From contig CALHWE010000017.1 of assembly GCA_938036785.1 (NCBI GenBank), positions 22,541-86,540 of the forward strand: a stretch of 64,000 nucleotides of DNA, written 5' to 3'. Source of the stretch: an uncultured Candidatus Saccharibacteria bacterium (lineage in GTDB: Bacteria; Patescibacteriota; Saccharimonadia; Saccharimonadales; Saccharimonadaceae). Below, piece by piece: positions 51,258-59,539 of this stretch. How positions within the stretch are numbered: position 1 is the stretch's first letter; each line of letters opens with the position of its first letter. The notes below the pieces were generated by a model that was given only the letters and a program-made list of their open reading frames with translations, searched no databases and had not been told where the DNA came from. The position numbers were made by a program, and so were the translations under genes.

Positions 51258-51285
51258 AGAAACCAGTCATGTGAGGCTGGTTTCT
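51258..51285. terminator. Terminator between convergent bL25 and SDR genes
   Basis: 11-bp stem agaaaccagtc / ggctggtttct (one G-U), loop atgtga, with a T/C tail and an A-rich 5' flank. Confidence 0.8.
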
Positions 51286-51315
51286 TCTGCTATATCGGCC
51301 GTAATTATGCAGCCA

Positions 51316-52116
51316 CTACACCGCGAGGAATCCGCCATCCACCACAATCTCCGCCCCATTGACGTACTGGCTCATTGGCGTACCAAGCCACAGCGCAGTG
51401 CAGGCAACGTCATCGGGCTGGCCCAGATTCTTGGCAGGAAGGCGGAGGTTATAGGTGAGGCCAGTCTTGATGATGGAGAAGTCGAGCTTCTTGAGCGCCG
51501 CAAGCCCCATCTTCTGAGCACCTGGTGTGCTGATACCGCCCGGCAAGATGGTATTGACCTTCCAACCACTCCGCCCAAAGTCTTTGACGAGCCCACGGCT
51601 TAGCGCGAGAACACTGGCCTTGCTCATGGCGTAGAGCGTCATGTCGTAGGTCATACCTTTGAGGGCTTCAATGGAGCTGATGTTGATGATAGTGCCTGGT
51701 GCTGTGCGGCGAGCGATCATTTCTTGACACATGGTGAGCACTGCCCGAGTGTTGATCTGCATTGTCTTGTCGAAGGTTGCCTGGTCGATATTAGCGAGCT
51801 TGACTGGTGCAAAAATACCAGCGTTGTTGATGAGAATATCTGGCGTTGGGGTGATATCGTGCCACAGCGAGGTGACAGCGTTGTGATTGGAGAGGTCAAC
51901 AATATGCGTCGTGACGGCGGCGTCAAATTGCTCACGTAGCTCAGTAGCGGTTTGCTGCAGCGCGTCGGCATCGCGATCAACGAGCTGGAGGGCGGCACCA
52001 GCCTCGGCATAGCGCCATGCGATCGCCTTGCCAATGCCCATCGCGGCACCAGTGATGAGCACTGTCTTGTTTGTCAGCTTCAGTAATTCGCGCAGGGGAG
52101 TTGGATATGTTGTCAT
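51316..52116 (-). CDS. Short-chain dehydrogenase/reductase
   Basis: Classical NAD(P)-dependent SDR. Cofactor loop TGAAMGIGKAIAWRYAEAGA (residues ~21-40), DRDA after strand 2 (an acidic residue favouring NAD), NNAGIFAPV, catalytic Ser in INISSIEAL, YAMSK (Tyr and Lys), PGGISTPG and the closing VNGAEIVVDGGFLAV. 266 residues. The substrate is unknown; it resembles FabG-like oxidoreductases. Minus-strand TGCTATACT (52128-52123) ends 6 nt before the ATG, so leaderless. Divergent from the Fur-like gene across ~240 nt. Confidence 0.9.
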   Translation of the reverse strand: MTTYPTPLRELLKLTNKTVLITGAAMGIGKAIAWRYAEAGAALQLVDRDADALQQTATELREQFDAAVTTHIVDLSNHNAVTSLWHDITPTPDILINNAGIFAPVKLANIDQATFDKTMQINTRAVLTMCQEMIARRTAPGTIINISSIEALKGMTYDMTLYAMSKASVLALSRGLVKDFGRSGWKVNTILPGGISTPGAQKMGLAALKKLDFSIIKTGLTYNLRLPAKNLGQPDDVACTALWLGTPMSQYVNGAEIVVDGGFLAV

Positions 52117-52188
52117 GCCATTAGTATAGCATAACCAATATGGATCGGGTGTAGTATCTATTGCAAGAGTTTCATACCTTAGGCTTTG

Positions 52189-52302
52189 AAACCCTATGCC
52201 TTCCTATGCTAGTAATATACGAGGTGATATTTCTTTGAGCGGATTGGCGTCTCAAATCGAGCACTAGAAGTAAAAGGTGCTCGCACTGAGCAGATAGGGT
52301 TT
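52189..52302. other. Possible structured RNA or regulatory element
   Basis: In the gap between two divergent genes, AAACCCTAT (52189-52197) pairs with ATAGGGTTT (52294-52302). Inside are hairpins TGAG/CTCA and GAGCAC/GTGCTC. No known class is recognised and no clear promoter points through it. It could be an unannotated small RNA or chance pairing. Confidence 0.35.
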
Positions 52303-52334
52303 GGAAAATAACCGAAGAAAAGCATTGTCTTTTT

Positions 52335-52353
52335 ATTGTAAATGAATTACAAT
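52335..52353. promoter_or_regulatory. Fur-type operator overlapping the -10 of the Fur-like gene
   Basis: ATTGTAA - ATGAA - TTACAAT, an inverted repeat close to PerR/Fur boxes. Its right half contains the TACAAT -10 (52348-52353), which ends 6 nt before ATG 52360. The layout predicts autorepression. Confidence 0.75.
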
Positions 52354-52359
52354 AGCTGC

Positions 52360-52761
52360 ATGGAGCAAGCAGTACAACGCCGAACGACGAAATACACCGA
52401 TCGAGTGATCGCGATTCTTCGTCAGCTGCAGCATGCCACCAACGCCGAGATTGCGGCCGCACTACGCCACGACTACCCCCGTGTGAGCGCGACCACAGTA
52501 CACCGCATCACCCAGCGGTTGCAGGCGGATGGGGTGATTGGCCTTGCACCAGCAACGGCGCACGGCTGCCTGCGCTACGATAGTAATCCTGTACCGCACG
52601 ACCACTTTGTCTGCAGCTCCTGCGACGGCCTACATGATATCACTATCGCGCCAGCGCTGCGGCATGAGCTTGCGCGGCAGGTAGCAGACTGCCTTGTTGA
52701 TGGGCCGCTCATCATTACTGGCACATGCCACCCCTGTCATCACGATAATCATAATTCATAA
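52360..52761 (+). CDS. Fur-family transcriptional regulator (PerR-like)
   Basis: 133 residues. ATG 52360 is chosen for the 6-nt spacing from TACAAT. The winged helix reads TDRVIAILRQLQHATNAEIAAAL and VSATTVHRITQRLQADGVIG, and the C-terminal metal region has HDHFVCSSCDGLHDI and a terminal CHPCHHDNH, i.e. two CxxC pairs. It is distinct in sequence from the Zur-like protein at 38101-38532. Thioredoxin lies 12 nt downstream, so a peroxide/redox role like PerR is plausible but not proven. No downstream metal transporter is seen. Confidence 0.8.
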   Translation: MEQAVQRRTTKYTDRVIAILRQLQHATNAEIAAALRHDYPRVSATTVHRITQRLQADGVIGLAPATAHGCLRYDSNPVPHDHFVCSSCDGLHDITIAPALRHELARQVADCLVDGPLIITGTCHPCHHDNHNS

Positions 52762-52773
52762 GGAGAAATAACC

Positions 52774-53103
52774 ATGGCACTATACAATACTACTACCAAG
52801 CAAGAATTTGAGGAGCATGCTCTTCAGAGTGAGCGGCCAGTGCTGGTCGACTTTTGGGCACCGTGGTGCCCACCGTGCCGCGCAATGGCACCACTGCTTG
52901 AGCAGATTGCTGAAGAGACGGAGTTCGACATTGTCAAGGTTGATACCGAAGCAAGCCAAGACAATGCAGCGCTTGCCTTGCAGCACCAAGTGCAGAGTAT
53001 CCCCAACATGAAGATCTTCAAGAGCGGTGCTGTGGTGGCAGAACTGGTCGGCATGAAGCCAAAGCAAGTACTGATCGACGCTCTGCAACAAGCAGACGCC
53101 TAA
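52774..53103 (+). CDS. trxA: Thioredoxin with WCPPC active site
   Basis: 109-residue thioredoxin fold: RPVLVDFWAPWCPPCRAMAPLLEQI, then VDTEASQDNAALALQHQVQSIPNMKIFKSG with the cis-Pro (SIPN), and VGMKPKQVLIDAL. The active site is CPPC instead of the usual CGPC, which is expected to raise the redox potential towards a weaker reductant. AAGGAG precedes the ATG. It forms an operon with the upstream Fur-like regulator. Confidence 0.93.
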   Translation: MALYNTTTKQEFEEHALQSERPVLVDFWAPWCPPCRAMAPLLEQIAEETEFDIVKVDTEASQDNAALALQHQVQSIPNMKIFKSGAVVAELVGMKPKQVLIDALQQADA

Positions 53104-53130
53104 ATTTACCCTCTAACAGATTTCCTCCTC

Positions 53131-53159
53131 AGGACCGGCACAGATGTGTTGGTCCTTTT
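53131..53159. terminator. Terminator between thioredoxin and ABC exporter genes
   Basis: 11-bp stem aggaccggcac / gtgttggtcct (two G-U), loop agat, followed by TTTT. Confidence 0.8.
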
Positions 53160-53160
53160 G

Positions 53161-54945
53161 TTATGGAGTGTCACTGCTTTCGCTCGTGAGGAACCCACCA
53201 CTCTGTCGTGACCATAATCGTGCATATATACCACCTCTTGCCAGTAACTCGTCATGGCTTCCCTCTTCCACAATATGACCCTCATCAACCACAACAATTC
53301 GATCTAGCGCTGCAATCGTACTCAATCGGTGCGCCACCACAATTGACGTCCGTCCCTGCATTAATGTCTCAAGCGACTGCTGAATCAGCGCCTCTGACTC
53401 AGAATCTAATGCACTAGTTGCTTCGTCGAGTACTAATAGAGGCGCATCCTTGAGAATAGCTCGTGCAATCGCAATCCGCTGTCGCTGCCCACCAGATAAC
53501 TTCACGCCGCGCTCACCAACTACTGTTTCTAGCTCCTTTGGCAATTGTGTAATAAATTCCCAGGCATGAGCTTGCTTCGCCGCCAGTATAATATCGTCCT
53601 GCGTTGCTTCTGGTCTCCCGTAGGCAATATTCTCCCGAATTGATCGATGAAACAAGAGTGGCTCCTGTGGTACGTACGCAATCTGCTGCCGCAAACTCTC
53701 TTGTGTTACCATCCGAATATCCTGTCCATCGATCAAAATTGCTCCACTGGTTGGATCATAAAATCGCAACAACAACTTCGTCAGTGTTGTCTTGCCTGCG
53801 CCACTGGTGCCGACGAGGCCGAGTTTTTGGTTAGGTTCTATTTGGAGTGAGAAGTCACGAAATAACACGCGATTTGGGTCGTCATCGTGTGCAAAGCTTA
53901 TATGATCAAACGTGATAGCGCCGCGTGAGACAGTCAGTGCTGCGTCACTCGTATCAACCAGTTGCGCTGGAGTGTGCAAAATCTCGACCATGGTCTGGGC
54001 GTCGCCGAGGATGCGGTTGTAGTTGCGCATAATACCATTCATATTCCACAGCTCACGCACTGCACTATTTGTGTAAGTGATGATAAGATAAACTGTTGCA
54101 ACGGAAATTGTGCTGTGCTGAGCGGCATAAACTGCGAAGACGATAGCACCAATCTTGATGGCAGTATTGACTGTAGAGAAGAAACTGCTCGTGATGATAT
54201 ATGTACGCATAGTGCTGAGGCCAGCAGTGCGCCAGTTTTCTACTGCCATGGCGAAGCGTTTCTGCTCAAGTATCTCACTACTAGACGATTTAACAGCTAG
54301 TATGTTTGATACCATATCCGTCAACTGACCACTGATGGCATTACTTGCCTCAGCTTCTTGCTCACTCAAACGAGCGAGTGGCTTAGAGCCAACATAAACC
54401 ACAGTGCTAAAGATCACAGAAAAAAGTGCCAAAAACAGCGCATACTGCCATAGCATTGTGGCTAAAACGATAATTGATCCGACAAGTGAGATAACCAGTG
54501 GCAGGACCGACCAAATGATTACATCCCAAAAGCGATCGACTGCGCCAGCCAGTTTATTTGCTTGACTCACCAGCGCTCCGCCAAAACGATTAGCATGGAA
54601 CGTGACACTCTCGTGGCTGAGTTTAGCAAAAATCTTGGTATAGAGATCACGCTGCATTGCCATGGTGAATGGCCACATAATGCGCATCGTCAAGCGCCAA
54701 CCGATTACTTCTGACCAAAGTTGACTCAGTGTATACATTCCTACAAGCGACCACACATCACTACTGTTATATAGATGGCCACTTTGGATAATGTCGAGTA
54801 ACCGTGCAATAATGAGCGGCCCAACAAAAGTACTAACTATAAATGTCGTTGCCGCAACCACCAGCGCTGCTGCACGCTGCCATCGATATGGCTGAGATGT
54901 TTGCCATAATGTACGAAATATGGTACGGCTCGTAGTAGGTTGCAA
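53161..54945 (-). CDS. ABC exporter, fused membrane and ATPase domains
   Basis: Type IV (MsbA/BmrA-like) half-transporter of 594 residues. An N-terminal six-helix domain (for example ALVVAATTFIVSTFVGPLIIARLL, VLPLVISLVGSIIVLATMLW) is followed by an ATPase with Walker A GTSGAGKTT, Q-loop YVPQEPLLFHRS, signature KLSGGQRQRIAIARA, Walker B LLVLDEATSALD and switch His VAHRLSTI. The start is TTG 54945, supported by GAAGGAG at proper distance; no ATG is nearby. Substrate unknown (lipid, drug or peptide). It presumably acts as a homodimer since no partner gene is adjacent. Confidence 0.93.
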   Translation of the reverse strand: MQPTTSRTIFRTLWQTSQPYRWQRAAALVVAATTFIVSTFVGPLIIARLLDIIQSGHLYNSSDVWSLVGMYTLSQLWSEVIGWRLTMRIMWPFTMAMQRDLYTKIFAKLSHESVTFHANRFGGALVSQANKLAGAVDRFWDVIIWSVLPLVISLVGSIIVLATMLWQYALFLALFSVIFSTVVYVGSKPLARLSEQEAEASNAISGQLTDMVSNILAVKSSSSEILEQKRFAMAVENWRTAGLSTMRTYIITSSFFSTVNTAIKIGAIVFAVYAAQHSTISVATVYLIITYTNSAVRELWNMNGIMRNYNRILGDAQTMVEILHTPAQLVDTSDAALTVSRGAITFDHISFAHDDDPNRVLFRDFSLQIEPNQKLGLVGTSGAGKTTLTKLLLRFYDPTSGAILIDGQDIRMVTQESLRQQIAYVPQEPLLFHRSIRENIAYGRPEATQDDIILAAKQAHAWEFITQLPKELETVVGERGVKLSGGQRQRIAIARAILKDAPLLVLDEATSALDSESEALIQQSLETLMQGRTSIVVAHRLSTIAALDRIVVVDEGHIVEEGSHDELLARGGIYARLWSRQSGGFLTSESSDTP

Positions 54946-54978
54946 GATAAACTCCTTCGTTGTATAGACTTATAAATA

Positions 54979-55473
54979 TTATACCTTAGAAAAATACCGT
55001 TTCGCTTGTTGAATCATACATGCTCCAATATCTCCTTGGTCAATGATGCGGTTTACATCGTTGATATCAACAAGGGTATGCGCAATGATATCACCACCAG
55101 GATCGTGAGTAAACTCGCCAATTTTCTCGAGCTTTGTGTAGACACGAAACTGATATACGCGCGTGCCGTTTGGCTCAAGGCAGCACTGGTATCCGAGTGG
55201 TTGCCATTCAATAACGCGCATATTGCATTCTTCTACCATCTCTCGTGTGGTGGTTTGCTCAATTGTCTCTCCAGATTCAGTTTTACCGCCAGGGAGATTA
55301 TAGCTCTTCTTGACCGCATTATAGACGAGCGGAACGGAACCAGCTAAATCACCGATCGTATAGACTTGTTGCCAGGGGAGATCGGGTATAGCAGATTTTT
55401 GTCGTATAGTACACCAAGAAACAAAAATGGTTTTGCCGCCATACTGAAAGGAAGATGATATATCGTATACCAT
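54979..55473 (-). CDS. Nudix-type hydrolase with weakened box
   Basis: 164 residues from ATG 55473, which follows minus-strand TATAGT (55486-55481) by 7 nt. The Nudix box reads GGKTESGETIEQTTTREMVEECNM: the core REMVEE is kept, but the last Gly of the consensus is replaced (ECNM for EXG). Leading strands (KTIFVSWCTIRQKSAIPD, YNAVKKSYNLPGG) and following strands are in order, so the fold should be intact. Codon use is AT-rich. Short overlap or close spacing with the divergent def promoter. Confidence 0.78.
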   Translation of the reverse strand: MVYDISSSFQYGGKTIFVSWCTIRQKSAIPDLPWQQVYTIGDLAGSVPLVYNAVKKSYNLPGGKTESGETIEQTTTREMVEECNMRVIEWQPLGYQCCLEPNGTRVYQFRVYTKLEKIGEFTHDPGGDIIAHTLVDINDVNRIIDQGDIGACMIQQAKRYFSKV

Positions 55474-55551
55474 AGACAAAACTATATTACGAAACGGAAA
55501 AAGATAAAATAGCTTTTGATAGCTACTTTCGTGTATACTATGCACTAAAGA

Positions 55552-56100
55552 ATGCGTCAAGAAAAAACACTCCTACTAATCTGTCGAGCGGGCGATCCGG
55601 TACTGCGTGAGAAAGCGCGGCACGTGAGCCGCGAGGAAATCACGACGCCAGCGGTGCAGCAGCTTATTGCAAATATTAAGCACACCGTGGCGGAGAGAGA
55701 TTATGGGGTTGGCCTCGCTGCACCCCAAGTGGGGCAGGCCTTGGCGCTGAGCGTGATTGCTATCAAACCGACGCCAAACCGCCCAGACCGCGAGCCATTT
55801 GAGCAAGTTATTATTAATCCGTCATACACCGGCATTGGCCAGACAACAGGCATGTGGGAGGGCTGCGCCAGTGGTGATGAGGGGCGGCTCTTTGCACAGG
55901 CGCAGCGCTATCAACAGATCAATGCTCAGTGGGATGATGAGTGGGGTGAGCATCATACTGCGGTGCTGGATGGCTTTGTTGCTCATGTCTTTCAACACGA
56001 AGCTGACCACTGTCAAGGCATACTTTTCTTTGACCGAGTGACAGATACGACGACCTACATGACGGCAGCAGAGTATCGCAAGCGCGTCGTGCGGCGGTAG
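55552..56100 (+). CDS. def: Peptide deformylase
   Basis: Metalloenzyme that removes the N-formyl group from nascent proteins. All three motifs are visible: YGVGLAAPQVG (motif 1), WEGCASG (motif 2, the Cys metal ligand; Leu of EGCLS replaced by Ala) and FQHEADHCQG (motif 3, HExxH). 182 residues. TATACT lies 12 nt before the ATG with an A-rich gap and no clear RBS. Convergent with argH. Confidence 0.94.
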   Translation: MRQEKTLLLICRAGDPVLREKARHVSREEITTPAVQQLIANIKHTVAERDYGVGLAAPQVGQALALSVIAIKPTPNRPDREPFEQVIINPSYTGIGQTTGMWEGCASGDEGRLFAQAQRYQQINAQWDDEWGEHHTAVLDGFVAHVFQHEADHCQGILFFDRVTDTTTYMTAAEYRKRVVRR

Positions 56101-56139
56101 TTGCATTTTTAAGCCCCGCTCCGCTCGCTTCTCTCAAGA

Positions 56140-56853
56140 TCAGTGATTATTCGCCAAAAACGATTGCTTAACTTGCTGGTAGGCGTCGCGGAACGGTACA
56201 CCTTTTTCCACCAATTCGTTAATTTTGGCAACAGTGTAGAGCTCATCGGTCATCGCCTCGGCCAATCGGTCGGTGTTGGCTTCCAGCTCGCTGACGCAGA
56301 GTGCTAGAACTTCCAGCGTGTCGAGTGCTGATGTAAAGGCATCCATGGTGATTTTTTTGGTCAGCTGTAAATCGCGGTGGTAGCCGCTACCAGCACCCGT
56401 CGAAATAGCTTGGAGTTGCAAGGTGTAGTTCGGATAGGCATGAGCAGTGGCGCGCATGATCTCGAAGACGTCATAGTTACGCTTGTGCGGCATGATGGAC
56501 GAGCCCGTGGTCATAGTAACGGGTAATTTGAAATAGTTAAACTCCTGCGAGGTAAATAGCAACATGTCTTCAGCAAATTTGCCAGCAAAGACCATGATTG
56601 GGTTGAGCGCCTGTACGGCAATGAGTTCAAAAACGCCGCGCGACAGGCCACAGTACATGGGGTTTTCCTGCACTTTGGCGAAGCCTAGTTCGCGGGTTGT
56701 CATCTGGCGGTCAAGTGGTAGGGTGACGCCAAAGCCAGCAGCACTACCCAGCGGGTTTTGGTCGATGGCGGCGATGCTGTGTGCGACCAATTGCTGGAGG
56801 TCATGAAACGCATCGTGATATGAGCCAAGCCACATACCGACGGTAGTGGGCAT
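56140..56853 (-). pseudogene. argH: Argininosuccinate lyase, C-terminal part after frameshift
   Basis: It contains the ArgH signature around GSSIMPHKRN (catalytic Ser loop) and continues from MPTTVGMWLGSYHDAF through FGVTLPLDRQMTTRELGF to the helical C-terminus. It is the direct continuation of the N-terminal part, offset by one base at the T5 run (56857-56861 on the + strand; A5 in the coding strand). An ATG at 56853 just after the lesion could restart translation, but the product would lack the N-terminal active-site parts. Adding one base (ACC-AAA-AAA-GCC or ACC-CAA-AAA-GCC) restores one ~400-residue lyase. Confidence 0.85.
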
Positions 56854-56855
56854 GG

Positions 56856-57341
56856 CTTTTTGGTATGAGTATAGCCAGGCATTTCGGTCTGGCCAATGGC
56901 GGCAATTTTGTCAGCATAGGCCTGGGCGACTGTTGCCAATGTGTCCGCTACTGCTTCAAGTTCCGTTTTGATGAACAGTCGCATCATCACCAAAGCTTGG
57001 TCGTTGCGGCTTCGGCCAGTGTGAACCTTTTTGCCAATCGGTCCGAGTTTTTCTGTTAGATATAGCTCAATGGCGGTGTGGCCATCTTCGTGTTCGCTGG
57101 TGAGGGTGAAGGTACCGGTTTTCCACTCGTTAAGTAGCTCGTCCAAGGCCGCTGCCAATTGTTGGTATTCGTCGCTGGTCAGCACGCCAATTTTTTCTAG
57201 CATGTGAGCATGTGCTTTGGTCGCGGTAATGTCGTGACCGAGTAAGTGCTGGTCTAATACCTGATCGTCACCAACGGTGTATGCCTCGACCAATGGATGG
57301 AGTGAGCCAGTTGCGGTTGATTGCCATAGTTTACTTGCCAT
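56856..57341 (-). pseudogene. argH: Argininosuccinate lyase, N-terminal part before frameshift
   Basis: ArgH cleaves argininosuccinate to arginine and fumarate. The start ATG 57341 overlaps the argG end by 11 nt. Signature parts present: HTAIELYLTEKLGPIGKKVHTGRSRNDQ (substrate-binding HTGRSRNDQ) and EMPGYTH. Immediately after MPGYTHT the frame is lost; the reading frame as written runs on to 56700 with non-homologous residues. The break is one missing base in a short homopolymer, so decay, phase variation and assembly error all remain possible. Confidence 0.85.
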
Positions 57342-58593
57342 ACGAGTATGCTCCTTCAGCTGTTCGCTGACTTAATGAATATAATTCAATGAATCCGGCG
57401 GACGAATTCTGGTTGAATGCGTCGTTGGAATCAAAGGTTGCAAGATTGATATCAAACAATGAATGTGGTGAGTCTACACTGACGACGGTGATGGTACCTT
57501 TGTACAGGCGAACTGTCACTGTGCCAGTGACTTTTTGGTTCTGATCATCAATATAGGCATTGATGTGATGGACGGCTGGCTCGTACCACTGAGCTGCGTA
57601 GGTGAGGTAGGCCCATTTTTTGTCCATTTCGGCTTTGAGTTCATTTTCAACGCGGGTTGACACCAATTGCTCAAGCTTTTGGTGGGCAGCAATCAAGATG
57701 GCAGCACCAGGGTTTTCGTAGACGCCGCGTACCTTCAGCCCGACCAGCCGATCCTCAATGAGGGTTGATACGCCCACACCGTGTTTGCGGCCGAGTTGGT
57801 TACAGTGTTGGATGAGCGCCTGAAGTGAAAAGTGACGGTTATCAACCGCGACGGGTACACCTTTGACAAATTCAATGGTAATGTCCTCGGCTTCGTCTGG
57901 TGTGTATTTGATGGTCGAGCACCAATTGAGGATGGCGTGGTAGTTTGGCTTGAGCGATGGTGATTCTATCTCGCCGCCTTCGCTGGTGATACCCCACATG
58001 TTTTCGTCTGTCGAATAGGGCGAATCTTGGGTGTGTGGTACGGGGATATGGTGCTTCTTGGCATAGGCAAGCTCTTCCTCTCGACCCATACTCCACTCAC
58101 GCACTGGCGCCAGGATCTTGAGTTTGGGATTGAGCGTAGTGATGTAGGTTTCGAAGCGAACTTGGTCGTTGCCTTTACCAGTGGCACCATGTGCGATAAC
58201 TGTGCAGTTGTACTTTTCGGCATATTCGACGGCTAATTGCGAGATGATGATGCGCCCCAGTGGCGTGCAGAGGGCATAGCCACCTTGGTAATCAGCATTG
58301 GCTTTGATGGCCAGTGATAGTAGCTCATCAGCGAAGCGGTCGCGGGCATCAACCGTGATGGTTTCTATAGCGCCGAGCATCTTGGCCTTTTCGGCGATGG
58401 CGTCGAGATCATCAACAGTCTGGCCGATATTGACCGTCAGGGTAATGACGTTGCAGTTGTACTTTTCTTGGAGCCACTTGAGCATGACAGATGTGTCGAG
58501 GCCTCCCGAATAGAGCAAGAGGCACGTATCGAACTCACCGTTCACCGCTTCGTGGCTGGCAACTTTAGTGTAGTGAGGTGTGTCGTGATTCAT
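57331..58593 (-). CDS. argG: Argininosuccinate synthase
   Basis: Joins citrulline and aspartate with ATP. The PP-loop LLLYSGGLDTSVMLKWL is near residue 28; TVDARDRFADE, YALCTPLGRIIIS, GATGKGNDQVRFE, REWSMGREEELAYA and PYSTDENMWG are characteristic. 420 residues, full length and undamaged. Minus-strand AAAGGA precedes the ATG. Upstream is a leader ORF with four Arg codons and a terminator, so expression is predicted to rise when charged tRNA(Arg) is scarce. Stand-alone argGH without carAB/argF nearby suggests citrulline salvage (inference). Confidence 0.95.
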   Translation of the reverse strand: MNHDTPHYTKVASHEAVNGEFDTCLLLYSGGLDTSVMLKWLQEKYNCNVITLTVNIGQTVDDLDAIAEKAKMLGAIETITVDARDRFADELLSLAIKANADYQGGYALCTPLGRIIISQLAVEYAEKYNCTVIAHGATGKGNDQVRFETYITTLNPKLKILAPVREWSMGREEELAYAKKHHIPVPHTQDSPYSTDENMWGITSEGGEIESPSLKPNYHAILNWCSTIKYTPDEAEDITIEFVKGVPVAVDNRHFSLQALIQHCNQLGRKHGVGVSTLIEDRLVGLKVRGVYENPGAAILIAAHQKLEQLVSTRVENELKAEMDKKWAYLTYAAQWYEPAVHHINAYIDDQNQKVTGTVTVRLYKGTITVVSVDSPHSLFDINLATFDSNDAFNQNSSAGFIELYSLSQRTAEGAYSYGK

Positions 58594-58615
58594 ATATTTC
58601 CTTTCTATACTAATT

Positions 58616-58644
58616 AAAAAGAGCCGCTCGGGTGAGGGCTCTTT
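58616..58644 (-). terminator. Attenuator terminator upstream of argG
   Basis: On the minus strand: AAAGAGCC - 11-nt loop - GGCTCTTT followed by a T-run, 23 nt before the argG ATG. Its 5' arm region (AGCCCTC) can alternatively pair with GAGGGCT at the end of the leader ORF, forming an antiterminator. Confidence 0.88.
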
Positions 58645-58671
58645 CGTTGGTTTATAATACTATACGACTAA

Positions 58672-58734
58672 TTAGCCCTCTGAGTCAGAGCGGCGGCGAC
58701 GAGCAACGATAACGAAGTTGTGTCGATATGTCAT
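58672..58734 (-). CDS. Arginine leader peptide (20 aa) of the argG attenuator
   Basis: A 20-codon ORF beginning MTYRHNFVIVA, with Arg at residue 4 and four consecutive Arg codons (CGT CGC CGC CGC) at residues 12-15, ending SDSEG. The RNA next to the Arg codons folds as GCC-CTCT/AGAG-GGC (pause hairpin). The second arm contains GAGGGCT, which competes for AGCCCTC of the terminator. A TGCTATGGT -10 ends 6 nt before its ATG. All parts of a classical amino-acid attenuator are present and in order. It is too short for routine gene callers. Confidence 0.87.
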   Translation of the reverse strand: MTYRHNFVIVARRRRSDSEG

Positions 58735-58740
58735 ACTAAC

Positions 58741-58746
58741 ACCATA
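58741..58746 (-). promoter_or_regulatory. Leaderless -10 of the arg leader transcript
   Basis: Minus-strand TGCTATGGT ends 6 nt before ATG 58734, the same geometry as the other leaderless promoters. Confidence 0.65.
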
Positions 58747-58876
58747 GCACACCGCGCATATTTTTCACAATACTTTTCATATAAAATTGCGATGCGCTAC
58801 AATAGTCATATACATTGGTATGACGAGGGGATAAAATTGTGCAGCAATATAACAAAGAAGCGCCTAGTATAGACGT

Positions 58877-59539
58877 ATGAGTGGACGAGTAGTGAATATT
58901 CTCCTCGTTGAAGACGAACCAACCCTCCGCACTGGCACTGAGCAGTTCCTCCGCCAGCGCGGCTTTACGGTGCTGACGGCGATCAGCGGCGAGGAAGCGC
59001 TGGAGCAATTTACCGAGGCGGACGCTATTATCCTCGATATTATGCTGCCAGGGATGAGCGGGATCGAGGTGCTGCACCAAATTCGCCAAGCGAGCGACGT
59101 GCCGGTACTCATGCTGACGGCACTACACGATGAGCCGACGCAGATCGCTAGTTTTGACGAGCTGGCGGATGACTATATGAGTAAGCCATTTTCGCTCGTG
59201 ATTTTGGAGAAGCGAATTAAGGCGCTGCTGCGCCGCCAGCAACCCACCGTAACCTTATGGCGGCGTGGCCTAGCCTCGGTGGATTTTGCGGCTTATCAGG
59301 GGTTTTATGATAATACTGACGCGCACCTCAAGCCTAAGGAAGTGCAGCTGCTCAAACTGCTCGTCGATAACCCACACATGGTCTGGAGCCGGCAGGCTAT
59401 CATCGACCGGCTGTGGCGCGATGATGAGGTGCCATTTGATCGAGTGATCGATGTCTACATCAAAAACCTGCGCAAGAAATTGTACCTCGATTGCATCGTC
59501 ACGGTAAAGGGAGTGGGCTACCGCTATGAAGAATCTTAA
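58877..59539 (+). CDS. OmpR/PhoB-family response regulator
   Basis: Receiver domain (residues ~7-120): ILLVEDEPTLR acidic pocket, phospho-acceptor D54 in AIILDIMLPGMSG, Thr in LMLTAL and Lys in YMSKPF. The C-terminal winged helix shows LKPKEVQLLKLLVDNPHMVWSR, VIDVYIKNLRKKL and VKGVGYRYE. 220 residues, full length. TAGTAT ends 6 nt before the ATG. The stop overlaps the kinase start by 14 nt. The likely target is the downstream ABC permease set. Confidence 0.94.
   Translation: MSGRVVNILLVEDEPTLRTGTEQFLRQRGFTVLTAISGEEALEQFTEADAIILDIMLPGMSGIEVLHQIRQASDVPVLMLTALHDEPTQIASFDELADDYMSKPFSLVILEKRIKALLRRQQPTVTLWRRGLASVDFAAYQGFYDNTDAHLKPKEVQLLKLLVDNPHMVWSRQAIIDRLWRDDEVPFDRVIDVYIKNLRKKLYLDCIVTVKGVGYRYEES

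Noticed and set aside
58736..59089. Minus-strand open frame upstream of the arg leader
   Set aside because: It overlaps the response regulator gene and both divergent promoters; no recognisable protein.
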